Source: an uncultured Sphingomonas sp. | GTDB lineage: Bacteria > Pseudomonadota > Alphaproteobacteria > Sphingomonadales > Sphingomonadaceae | Assembly (NCBI GenBank): GCA_913775315.1 | Contig: CAJYIX010000009.1 | Coordinates: 1-64,000, forward strand | Length of the DNA stretch: 64,000 nucleotides | Direction: 5' to 3' | Shown: positions 1-7,087 of the stretch, one piece after another | Position numbering within the stretch: the first letter of the stretch is position 1 | How the letters are laid out: the number at the start of each line of letters is the position of its first letter | Translations under genes and position numbers: made by a program | Notes under the pieces: model-generated | Seen by the model: only the letters and a program-made list of their open reading frames with translations | Database searches by the model: none | Told to the model about the DNA's origin: nothing

Positions 1-63
1 CTTCGGAAAAAACGGTCGCAGTCGCTCCATCTGCTCGTCGGTCAGCCAAAACAGGTCGCTCAT
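1..63 (-). CDS. IS5-type transposase, N-terminal 21 residues (cut by window edge)
   Basis: The minus strand from 63 reads MSDLFWLTDEQMERLRPFFP, the hallmark N-terminus of IS5-family DDE transposases of the DUF4096 (insertion element 4 transposase N-terminal) type. Only the first 21 codons lie in the window, so the catalytic domain cannot be seen and it is unknown whether the element is intact. The start is supported by a purine-rich GAGGAGAC stretch a few bases upstream. It marks the left border of the accessory island that follows. Confidence 0.8.
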   Translation of the reverse strand, partial: MSDLFWLTDEQMERLRPFFPK

Positions 64-183
64 CCTAGTCTCCTCGCGGAGTCTGAATCAGATCGCGACG
101 CTCACATCAATGGGTCCTGACCCTAGCGGAGCGAAGCTGAGCAAGAGCGGCACGGCCGCCTTGCGGCAACTGCCAGACCCATT
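1..183. mobile_element. Left end of an IS5-family insertion sequence
   Basis: The transposase start at 63 is followed outward by a GC-poor leader and by AATGGGTC (109-116), which is repeated inverted as GACCCATT at 176-183. The terminal inverted repeat probably lies in or near 109-183, but the exact IS end cannot be fixed without the other end. The boundaries are therefore approximate. Confidence 0.4.
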
Positions 184-425
184 ACCAGACGTTCGTCGCC
201 GCTTATCCAATTCCTGGAACCAAACGATCGTTCATCAGGTCTAAACCATCCACTGCGTTAATCGGTGCGTTTGCCGCGAAGCAACGCATGAAGTTGTTGG
301 CGCCTGAGTGCGCGCTCCAATCGCCGCGCTGAACAGTCCGTCCTGATCGACAGCCAAGCGGCCTCATGTTCGCCGGGATGGCTCCTCGAAGCGATCGAGA
401 TCGAACGCGCTCCGGCGGCGTAGCC
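184..425. other. Gap between IS end and first gene; nothing recognised
   Basis: No open frame with a plausible start or recognisable product is present on either strand, and no RNA gene or strong hairpin was seen. It may be decayed sequence left by insertion of the neighbouring IS element. It lies downstream of the leftward gene ending at 426. Confidence 0.4.
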
Positions 426-965
426 TCAGGCGGCCACGATGAAGTCCGCGCCCGCGCCGTAGAAGCGCACCGTTCCGCCGGCCTCGCCCGATCGCACGCC
501 GATCGACAGTTGCAGGCCGAAACGAAGCGTCAACGGCTCGGGCAGCGCAATCGTCGTCAGCCTTCGGGCGCTCGCCGGATAATATTCGCGCCACTGCTCG
601 GGCGGGTCGAACGGGACCGCAACAGAAGGCGGTTGGGTATCCGGCGGCGTCAGCGGCGTTCGCTCCATCCCGCCATGCTGAAGCACCGTCCAGTGGATCG
701 AGGCGCCGTCCAGAACCTCCCACAGGAACGACACGCCCGAGCAGGCCAGCGGCTCGCCATTGTGATGGACCGATGTCGGGATGGGAAAGTGGAACCACAT
801 GTCTCGCCCCGGCCGGATCCGGAACACCGAGAAGAAGCCGCGATTATAGCCGGCCTGATCGGACCAGTCGGCACCGTCGACCGGAAGCAAAACGTCCGGC
901 CCGCGCTCCTGCGGCACGACGGCGGCGCCGGGAAGCCAGACGCTCTCGACGACCTTCACGCCCAT
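426..965 (-). CDS. Hypothetical protein, probably beta-rich, second gene of a leftward pair
   Basis: I do not recognise this 179-residue protein. It starts at the ATG at 965, which overlaps the end of the upstream thioredoxin-like gene by 10 bases and has a GGAAGGAAGGCAGGAA Shine-Dalgarno region; the longer frame from 1001 has no such support. It has no signal peptide, membrane segment or cysteine motif. Alternating hydrophobic residues and many Pro/Gly suggest a beta-sandwich, with a conserved-looking FFSVFRIRPGRDMWFHFPIP block near residues 48-67. The overlap implies translational coupling with the redox gene. A role in the neighbouring C-glycoside locus is inference only. Confidence 0.7.
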   Translation of the reverse strand: MGVKVVESVWLPGAAVVPQERGPDVLLPVDGADWSDQAGYNRGFFSVFRIRPGRDMWFHFPIPTSVHHNGEPLACSGVSFLWEVLDGASIHWTVLQHGGMERTPLTPPDTQPPSVAVPFDPPEQWREYYPASARRLTTIALPEPLTLRFGLQLSIGVRSGEAGGTVRFYGAGADFIVAA

Positions 966-1567
966 GAAGGGTTCCTGCCTTCCTTCCACTTGATCGAGCA
1001 TCCGGCACTCGGTCGCTGCGGCTCCGGCACGGCGCGGCCGGCGAGCACCGCATCGACGGCGGCGCGCATGTCCTCGCCCGTCACGGGCAGATCGGTGCGG
1101 AGCGGCGCCAGCCCGGGCACGGGCGGACGGTTGATCTTGGGCCGGCTCGCGTCGAACTGCCCCGCATAGGCCAACGTCCGGTCGGGGCCATAGAGAAAGA
1201 AGTCGGGCGTGCAGATCGCGTTATAGGCAAGCGCGACCTGCTGATCGCCGTCGTACAGATAGGGAAAGGTGAAGTCGTGCGCGGCTGCGAACGGGCCCAT
1301 ATGCTCGGGGCCGTCCTCCGGAAACTCCGCGGTGTCGTTCGAACTGATGGCGACGACCTGAAGCCCCTTCGACGCGTATTCGCGCGCGAAAGTCGCGAAT
1401 TCGTCGACGATGTGCAGCACGAACGGGCAATGATTGCAGATGAAGGCGACGAGCAGCGCCGGGGCGTCGTCGAACTCCGACAGCGTTCGGATGCGTCCTT
1501 CTGTGTCCGATAGCGAAAAAGCCGGGGCGCGCTTGCCGCCATCGACCTGCCGAGATTCCCGCAGCAT
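956..1567 (-). CDS. Thioredoxin-fold redox protein (CxxC, redoxin/TlpA-like)
   Basis: This 203-residue protein of the peroxiredoxin/thioredoxin-like superfamily has a CNHCPFV active site (C44 and C47), preceded by a beta strand (LLVAFI) as in TlpA/redoxin proteins. The CTPDF stretch near residue 120 supplies the usual cis-proline-type segment. There is no signal peptide, so it probably works in the cytoplasm as a thiol-disulfide reductase or bacterioferritin-comigratory-like protein; the substrate is unknown. The start at 1567 is chosen over upstream ATG/GTG codons because GGAGAG sits 6 bases before it. A TGATATATCT site lies 29 bases upstream, like those of the C-glycoside genes across the divergent promoter. 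Confidence 0.75.
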   Translation of the reverse strand: MLRESRQVDGGKRAPAFSLSDTEGRIRTLSEFDDAPALLVAFICNHCPFVLHIVDEFATFAREYASKGLQVVAISSNDTAEFPEDGPEHMGPFAAAHDFTFPYLYDGDQQVALAYNAICTPDFFLYGPDRTLAYAGQFDASRPKINRPPVPGLAPLRTDLPVTGEDMRAAVDAVLAGRAVPEPQRPSAGCSIKWKEGRNPSWA

Positions 1568-1595
1568 CACCCTCTCCATAATAGAATGTTGATTC

Positions 1596-1605
1596 TGATA
1601 TATCT
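1596..1605. promoter_or_regulatory. Putative GntR operator, copy A (TGATATATCT)
   Basis: The sequence TTCTGATATATC at 1594-1605 matches the reverse complement of the site at 7020-7029 over 12 bases. It sits just upstream of the leftward thioredoxin-like gene. I infer it is bound by the GntR regulator encoded at 6247-6918; no binding data are visible. Confidence 0.45.
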
Positions 1606-1701
1606 GCCGGCTTGTCGTGACAAGCATGAAACGGGGGGATCAGTCGGGGTCGCATCGGCCCCAATTCGACGGTCGGCAAGTTCGTAGAGACGCTTGACCC
1701 G

Positions 1702-1729
1702 CTCCGTGATTTATAGAACTATCGTTCTA
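1702..1729. promoter_or_regulatory. Operator region before the GPH transporter (CTCCGTGAT plus TAGAAC-N4-GTTCTA)
   Basis: CTCCGTGAT at 1702-1710 is identical to the left half of the operator at 7015-7023. Directly after it comes a perfect inverted repeat, TAGAAC (1714-1719), four spacer bases, GTTCTA (1724-1729). This is upstream of the rightward transporter-deglycosidase operon and looks like a regulator landing site. Which protein binds the inverted repeat is unknown. Confidence 0.4.
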
Positions 1730-1828
1730 ATTACAGCGAGGAGGGGATCGGCAGTGTGCGTAACGCACTCGCAACCGCCTCCTCCTCGCGCGGTAACGGC
1801 CCTGCGGTTCACCCGCAAAACGGCGAGG

Positions 1829-3418
1829 ATGAGCGATGGCGGGAAGCAGGCTGGAAGCTGCCGCGGCAGTGACGGGACAGAAGCACTGCCCGTCGGCAGC
1901 CCGATCGCGCAACAACTGCTCGATGGTCATCGACGCCGGGTCGATCGGCGCAGATTCGTGAAAGCCGGCGACCGCCTCGGTTGGGGGACGCGCATCGGCT
2001 TCATGGCATGCGCGATGCCCGAACTCATCAAGAGCTTCGCGTGGGACGCGTTCGTCCTGTTCTTCTATTCGCAGGTCGTGGGTCTGGACGGGTTCCGCAT
2101 CGGCTTTGCGCTGGCGATCATCCTCGTCTTCGACGCGATCGCCGACCCGTATATCGGTGCGCTTTCGGATCGGATGGATCGGGCGCCGCTCGGCCGGCGA
2201 CACACGCTGATGGCGGCGGCGGTGCTGCCGTTCGCGGTGGGCATCGCGCTCGTCTTCGCGCCGCCCGCGGGCATGGGCCAGTGGCAGATCTTCGCGTGGC
2301 TGCTCGGCTTCGGCCTGCTGGCGCGCGTCGGGATCTCGTTCTGGACGGTGCCGGCCTACGCCATGGGCGGCGAACTGACGCGCGACGCGGGCGAGCGGAA
2401 CATCGTGGCGGTCATGCGCAACCTCGGCAATCAGGTCGCCATCCTGACGGTGCCCTGGGTCGCGTTCTCGGTCTTTTTCGTCGAAGCGCCCGGTTTCGCC
2501 AAGCCGCAGCTCAATCCCGCACCCTATCCCGGCTTTGGGCTGTTCGTGTCGCTGCTCGGCGCCGCGCTGATGATCGTCGGCCTGATCGGCACGCGGGCGC
2601 GGATGCGGGCGATCGAGGCGGCGGATCGCGAGGTGACGAAGCACAGCGCAATCGAAACGCTCCCGGAGCTCCTCCGCCGCCTGCTCGCCGCCATCCGCCA
2701 GACGCCGAACATCGGCCGGCTGCTGGCGGTCGCGCTGCTCGTTCTCTTCACCAATTCTGTCGTGAACCAGCTGTCGCTGCACCTCGCGACTTATTTCTGG
2801 CAGCTCGACGGGCGGTGGACGCAGCGGTTGCTGCTGGCGGGCACCTTCGGCTCGATCATCGCGATGTTCCTCGCGCCGCCCTGGATGAAGCGGGTCGGCA
2901 CCCGCTTCGCGATGGTGAGCGGTCTCGTCTTCTTCTTCGTGGTGCAGGCGGCGGCGGTGTTGCTGCCGCTTCTCGGCCTCGCACCCGCGGCGGGCAGCTT
3001 CGCGATCGGCGTCTTCGTCTGCGCGGCGCGTGTTCTGGGCGGGATCGCCTATGGCCTCTACGTCGTGCCGTTCAACACCGTCACCTACGACATCGGCGAC
3101 GAGCATGAGGCGAATACCGGCGTGCCGCAGCAAGGCCTCGTCGCCAGCTTCATGTTCATGGGGCTGCAGATCGGCAGCGGCCTCGTCGCACTGCTGGCCG
3201 GATCGTTCCTCGGCATCATCGACTTTCCCGCGGGCCTGCCCATCGACCAAGTGCCGACGGGCAAGGTGGACGCGCTCGCGTGGTTCGTCACCGGCCTGAT
3301 CGTCGTGGCGGGCGGGGCGATGGCCTGGTTGGTCGGGCGCTTCGACGTATCGGCCGCCAAGCAGGCGGAGATCAGACGCATCCTCGCCGAGCGGCGTGCC
3401 GCCGCATGCACGCGATAG
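1829..3418 (+). CDS. MFS transporter, glycoside-pentoside-hexuronide (GPH):cation symporter type
   Basis: Twelve hydrophobic segments and the N-terminal stretch DRLGWGTRIGF followed by LLFFYSQVVGL-like residues are typical of GPH sugar symporters, which import glycosides with H+ or Na+. The loop DPYIGALSDRMDRAPLGRRH is the family's conserved cytoplasmic loop 2-3 (DPxxGxxSDR.. GRRR). The start is uncertain: ATG 1829 gives 529 residues, whereas GTG 1958 gives 486, closer to the family norm, and neither has a clear ribosome site. It is the first gene of an operon with both deglycosidase subunits, so a C-glycoside is the likely cargo (inferred). Confidence 0.85.
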   Translation: MSDGGKQAGSCRGSDGTEALPVGSPIAQQLLDGHRRRVDRRRFVKAGDRLGWGTRIGFMACAMPELIKSFAWDAFVLFFYSQVVGLDGFRIGFALAIILVFDAIADPYIGALSDRMDRAPLGRRHTLMAAAVLPFAVGIALVFAPPAGMGQWQIFAWLLGFGLLARVGISFWTVPAYAMGGELTRDAGERNIVAVMRNLGNQVAILTVPWVAFSVFFVEAPGFAKPQLNPAPYPGFGLFVSLLGAALMIVGLIGTRARMRAIEAADREVTKHSAIETLPELLRRLLAAIRQTPNIGRLLAVALLVLFTNSVVNQLSLHLATYFWQLDGRWTQRLLLAGTFGSIIAMFLAPPWMKRVGTRFAMVSGLVFFFVVQAAAVLLPLLGLAPAAGSFAIGVFVCAARVLGGIAYGLYVVPFNTVTYDIGDEHEANTGVPQQGLVASFMFMGLQIGSGLVALLAGSFLGIIDFPAGLPIDQVPTGKVDALAWFVTGLIVVAGGAMAWLVGRFDVSAAKQAEIRRILAERRAAACTR

Positions 3419-3465
3419 CGACCAACCCACCAATCGACCCTTTCGACATCAGGACAGAGGCAGAG

Positions 3466-4464
3466 ATGATTTCCAAGATCAAACGAGGCGTGAGCCTTTA
3501 TAGTTTCCAGGAGGAGATGTTCCTCGGCCAGATGAGCGTCGAGGATTGCGTCGCCTTCGCCGCCTCGATCGGCGCGCGGGGGATCGAGATCCTGCCCGAG
3601 CAGAACATGCCCAACTTCCCCGACATCAACGATCGCGAGGTCGCATGGTGGAAGGAGCTGATGGCGAAGCACGGCACCGAGCTGACCTGCTACGACATGT
3701 TCCTTGATACGAAGCGGCGCAAGGATCGGCTGATGACCGACGAGGAGCAGGTGGAATCGATCCGCCGCGACCTCGTGCTGTGCAATCGCCTGGGCATCCG
3801 CAACATGCGCGTCCTGGTGTTCGTGCGCCCTGATATCCTCGAGCGCTGCGTCCCCTATGCCGAGGATCTCGACGTGCACATGGGCGTCGAGGTGCACGCG
3901 CCATGGCACATGGAACATGCCTGGATCCTGCGCACGGTGGAAGTGGCCGACCGGCTCGGCACCAAGCATCTCGGGTTGCTGCCGGACATGGGCATCTTCA
4001 TGAAGCACTTCCCGCCGGTCTATCGCGATCGCTTCATCCGCCAGGGCGCGCGGCCGGAGGTGGCCCAGTTCATCATCGACCAGCACGATCAGAAGATCAT
4101 GGCCGAGTACACGATCTACGAAGTGGCCGTGAACATGAAGGGCAACCCGGCCGAGGTGCGGATGGCCGAGCTTCTGCGCCACCAGCCCTATGCCAACCCG
4201 AAGCGGATTCGCGACTACATCCCGTATTTCCGGCATATCCAGGCCAAGTTCTATGAGATGACCGAGGATTACCGCGACCCCAGCCATGCCTATGATGAGG
4301 TGATCGCGGAACTCGTGGCGGGCGGCTGGGACGGCTATCTGTCCAGCGAGTATGAGGGCAATCGCTGGATCCAGGACGTCCAGCCCGTCGACAGCCGCGA
4401 ACAGGTGCGGCGCCAGCATGTCATGTTCGAGCGCCTGATCGCGCAAGCCGAAGGAGCCCGTTGA
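3466..4464 (+). CDS. C-glycoside deglycosidase alpha subunit (sugar phosphate isomerase/epimerase fold)
   Basis: This 332-residue TIM-barrel protein of the xylose isomerase-like family has an overall pattern that matches the alpha subunits of C-glycoside deglycosidases (DfgA, DgpB, CarB type). These cleave the C-C bond of 3-oxo-C-glycosides after prior oxidation at sugar C3. Matching blocks are GVSLYSFQEEMFLG (8-21), CYDMFLDTKRRKDR (75-88), EVHAPW (142-147), LLPDMGIFMK (171-180) and SSEYEG (293-298). E142, D174, H257 and E295 are the likely divalent-metal ligands and H144 the probable catalytic base, by analogy. The ATG at 3466 follows an AGGACAGAGG ribosome site. Its stop overlaps the beta-subunit start. 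Confidence 0.85.
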   Translation: MISKIKRGVSLYSFQEEMFLGQMSVEDCVAFAASIGARGIEILPEQNMPNFPDINDREVAWWKELMAKHGTELTCYDMFLDTKRRKDRLMTDEEQVESIRRDLVLCNRLGIRNMRVLVFVRPDILERCVPYAEDLDVHMGVEVHAPWHMEHAWILRTVEVADRLGTKHLGLLPDMGIFMKHFPPVYRDRFIRQGARPEVAQFIIDQHDQKIMAEYTIYEVAVNMKGNPAEVRMAELLRHQPYANPKRIRDYIPYFRHIQAKFYEMTEDYRDPSHAYDEVIAELVAGGWDGYLSSEYEGNRWIQDVQPVDSREQVRRQHVMFERLIAQAEGAR

Positions 4465-4850
4465 TGTTCGACAAATATCTGATCGTGGACGACAGCCTGC
4501 GCAACGTGGGCCCCGCCGACGCCCCCACCGGCTTCGCGTTCGAGGCCAAGCTCGGCTATTATCGCGGCCTCGGCCTGTCGATGATCGAGGCGTTGGACAT
4601 CAAGATCGACGGCGAGCCCGTCGACCGCGGCGCCGTGCGGTTCGACGAGGGCAAGGGGCCGCTGACGCTCGACGAGATGGAAACCGCCTATGACCGCCGA
4701 TGGCCGTTCGGCGCGGCCGCGACGATCACCGTCGAGCGGCCCGGCGGGCTCGCGCCGGGTGAGCATCACCTGGCGTTCACCGAACGGCTTCGCGTGTCCT
4801 ACATGCCGTTCCCGTCGATGAACGCGGACGAGAAGACGCTATCGATCTAA
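4464..4850 (+). CDS. C-glycoside deglycosidase beta subunit (DUF6379-type)
   Basis: This 128-residue beta-sandwich protein resembles the small subunit of C-glycoside deglycosidases (DfgB, DgpC, CarC type). In that family it forms a heteromer with the TIM-barrel subunit and completes the active site. Typical features are the N-terminal MFDKYLIVDDSLRNV, the GFAFEAKLGYYRGLGLSMIEALDIKIDG block and the C-terminal SYMPFPS. The ATG at 4464 shares an A with the TGA of the alpha gene, with AAGGAG upstream, so 1:1 coupled translation is likely. Adjacency of the two subunits is what makes the assignment strong. Confidence 0.85.
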   Translation: MFDKYLIVDDSLRNVGPADAPTGFAFEAKLGYYRGLGLSMIEALDIKIDGEPVDRGAVRFDEGKGPLTLDEMETAYDRRWPFGAAATITVERPGGLAPGEHHLAFTERLRVSYMPFPSMNADEKTLSI

Positions 4851-4875
4851 TCGCGCCCGGGATCGGCCCTGCCCT

Positions 4876-4906
4876 GCCTCCCACGATGCTATGCCGCGTG
4901 GGAGGC
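4876..4906. terminator. Hairpin between convergent operons
   Basis: A perfect 10-base inverted repeat, GCCTCCCACG (4876-4885) and CGTGGGAGGC (4897-4906), with an 11-base loop. It lies between the end of the deglycosidase beta gene and the end of the leftward MFS gene. It lacks a long T-run, so it may work as a bidirectional hairpin terminator or an mRNA 3' end stabiliser. Confidence 0.6.
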
Positions 4907-4921
4907 CGGGCTCGGTCTTCT

Positions 4922-6142
4922 TCAGGTCGCGGCAATCGCCGCCCCGCGCGGGCTCTCACGCCGAAGCAGCGCCGCAATCGCGACCAGCATGCCGGCGAAG
5001 GCGGCAAGACCGGCGGCGGCGAACGTCGCCTGCATGCTGCCGGTCGCGGACTGCACCACCGTGACGATGGGCGGGCTCAAGAACTGGCCGAGGAAGAAGC
5101 ATCCCGTCCAGACGCCCATGCCGCGCCCGCGATGGGCGGGCGGAAGGTCGCGCTGTGCCCAGGTGATGAGCGTGGGGATCATCATCCCCACCCCGGTCTG
5201 CTGAAATACCACGCCCGCCGCCATCCATTTCCAGTCTGGCGCGACGCCGATCAGGCACAGCCCCGCGCCCACGAGCGCCAGCAGGAGGACGAACGCGACT
5301 TCCGAGCGGCGCTTGCCGACGAGCCAGAAGATTCCGGCCCCCAGCGATACGCCAAGGCTGGGCAGGAACGTGATGCGACCAAGCTCGTCCGAGGATCGTA
5401 TGCCGACCTCCCGAAAGGCGAGGCCGCCGTTGACCGCATAGACATAGTAGATGATCGACGAGAGCAGCGTCACCGCGCCGATCAGCGCGATCTTCCTCGC
5501 GGGAAAGGCGGGCTTGTCCCGCGGGGCCTCTCCCACCGCAGCGTGCGACGTGTCGACCGCCGGCTCGAAGACGAAGGCGAGCATCGCCAGGAAAATCGGG
5601 AACGCGGCGAGGTAGATCAGGAACACCCCGTTCCACCGCATCGCCGTCAGATAGCCGGCCCCGAGGATCAGCGCGCTGCCGACGAACGGGCCGACCATGC
5701 CCTGGATACTCAGCCAGTGCCGGCGTCCCCCCTCGTCCCAATAATCGGCGATCAGCGTGTTGACCGTCGTCAGGATGGCCGCCTTCGCGATCCCGAGCGC
5801 GAGGCGCGACAGGAACATCGTGTCGAGATCGGTCAGGAGGAACGGCGCGGTCCCGGCGATCGCGTAGAACAGCGTAGACCAGACGACCATCGCGCGCCGA
5901 CCGAAGCGGTCGATGAGCGCGCCGGCGAAGGGCGCGATCATCGCGATCGCCAGACCCGGCGCGGTGACCATCCACGGCACCTTCCAGCTTGCCGTCGGAT
6001 CGCCCTGGAAATGATCGATGATCGACGGGACCGCGGGAAACATCGAAACCACGGCGATCATCGGCAGAAAGCCGGCAATCGTCACGGTAAGGCCCTGCGA
6101 CACGCCGGCCCGGCGCTCTCGTACGTGCTGCAACCGGCTCAT
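4922..6142 (-). CDS. MFS transporter (12 TM)
   Basis: This 406-residue major facilitator has about twelve hydrophobic helices and the motif-A loop GALIDRFGRRAMV between TM2 and TM3. The start at 6142 is chosen because GGGAGAGG lies just upstream; the longer frame to 6172 lacks one. It transcribes alone, away from the GntR gene, and has a TAATATATCACG operator-like site about 55 bases upstream. Substrate is unknown. Within this locus it may export or import an aglycone or a sugar product, which is inference from context only. Confidence 0.8.
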   Translation of the reverse strand: MSRLQHVRERRAGVSQGLTVTIAGFLPMIAVVSMFPAVPSIIDHFQGDPTASWKVPWMVTAPGLAIAMIAPFAGALIDRFGRRAMVVWSTLFYAIAGTAPFLLTDLDTMFLSRLALGIAKAAILTTVNTLIADYWDEGGRRHWLSIQGMVGPFVGSALILGAGYLTAMRWNGVFLIYLAAFPIFLAMLAFVFEPAVDTSHAAVGEAPRDKPAFPARKIALIGAVTLLSSIIYYVYAVNGGLAFREVGIRSSDELGRITFLPSLGVSLGAGIFWLVGKRRSEVAFVLLLALVGAGLCLIGVAPDWKWMAAGVVFQQTGVGMMIPTLITWAQRDLPPAHRGRGMGVWTGCFFLGQFLSPPIVTVVQSATGSMQATFAAAGLAAFAGMLVAIAALLRRESPRGAAIAAT

Positions 6143-6195
6143 CAAGCCTCTCCCGACCCCTGTCGCTCGCATTAAGGCGGCGCGAGGCTTGCCTG

Positions 6196-6205
6196 TAATA
6201 TATCA
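6196..6205. promoter_or_regulatory. Putative GntR operator, copy B (TAATATATCA)
   Basis: TAATATATCACGAG at 6196-6209 matches the reverse complement of the 7020 site (TGATATATCACGGAG) apart from single-base changes. It lies 54-63 bases before the leftward MFS start, downstream of the GntR stop. It probably marks the MFS promoter as part of the same regulon (inferred). Confidence 0.45.
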
Positions 6206-6246
6206 CGAGATTGAGGGCCGCAAGCGTTCGGAAGGCTCGAAAGGCT

Positions 6247-6918
6247 TCAATTGCCGTGGGGGTAGTCGAATCCCTTCTCGACGATCACCTCCGCAATCTT
6301 CCGACGACTGATCTCGATGAACGCGCGCGCGTCGTCGGCGGACGGGATCGCCCCGTCGAACCGGGTCGTCAGCGCGAAGATCGCCCGCACATCCTCGCCA
6401 TGGTGGCTGATGGAATAGAAGATGCGATCGAGTTCGGCCGACAGCTTGCGATAGATGGCCTGAAGCTGGGCATTGCGAGTCGCCTCGACCAGCAGGTCGA
6501 AGCGTTGCCGAGACAGTTGTATCCACTTTTCCGTATCGAGCTTCGGCCGGTTGATCGCGCGCTCGTGCGCCTGCTTCAGGGTATCGAGGCGCGCCGCTTG
6601 ATCCGGCGCGATTCGCTCTGACGAAAGTTGGAAGATCAGCGGCGAGATCACCCCCCAAACCGCGAAAAAGTCATCGACCGACTTCAGCGTGAGTCCCGCG
6701 ACGCGATAGCCGCGGCGCGGGATCGTCTCGACCAGCCCGTCGTGGTTGAGGCGGTCCAGCGCCTCCCGCACGGGCATCGCGCCGAAGCCGATTTCACTCG
6801 CGATCTCCCGCTCGGTGAAGCGCATACGGGGCGGCATCTTCAGCGACACGATCCGCTGCCGAAGCAGCGCATAGGCCTGATCGGCGAGCGTCTGCTTGCG
6901 CCCTTCGCCCTCCGTCAT
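6247..6918 (-). CDS. GntR-family transcriptional regulator (FCD/VanR-like)
   Basis: This 223-residue protein has an N-terminal winged helix-turn-helix (about residues 10-75; the GntR signature includes TEREIASEIGFGAMPVREAL) and an all-helical C-terminal domain of the FCD class (about 85-220). The FCD metal-binding histidines are not evident: the usual FH is FD here and no HxxI motif follows. It may therefore sense its ligand without a bound metal, or have diverged. It is divergent from the FAD oxidoreductase and shares the intergenic operator at 7020. It is probably the local repressor of the C-glycoside genes. Confidence 0.85.
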   Translation of the reverse strand: MTEGEGRKQTLADQAYALLRQRIVSLKMPPRMRFTEREIASEIGFGAMPVREALDRLNHDGLVETIPRRGYRVAGLTLKSVDDFFAVWGVISPLIFQLSSERIAPDQAARLDTLKQAHERAINRPKLDTEKWIQLSRQRFDLLVEATRNAQLQAIYRKLSAELDRIFYSISHHGEDVRAIFALTTRFDGAIPSADDARAFIEISRRKIAEVIVEKGFDYPHGN

Positions 6919-7019
6919 CAGTCACCTCCCGCCCGGCTTCGTTCGATTGCCGGATGTGGCCTTCCATCAAAGCTCTGACAAGCGTTCACGCCCCGACCGA
7001 ATTGACGGGCCGTACTCCG

Positions 7020-7029
7020 TGATATATCA
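7020..7029. promoter_or_regulatory. Putative GntR operator, copy C (TGATATATCA, perfect palindrome)
   Basis: A perfect 10-base palindrome inside CTCCGTGATATATCAGAAG (7015-7033). It lies in the 169-base divergent region between the GntR gene (start 6918) and the FAD oxidoreductase (start 7088). It is the best copy of the motif shared with 1596, 1702 and 6196, and its place next to the regulator gene suggests autoregulation. Confidence 0.5.
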
Positions 7030-7087
7030 GAAGTGTTGTCCAGCCGTCGTGTCGGCGCTCAATCCGCAGCCGTTTGAAGAGGTCGAG

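Noticed and set aside
1727..3433. Leftward open frame of 568 codons
   Set aside because: Antisense to the GPH transporter, low-complexity, no known domain.
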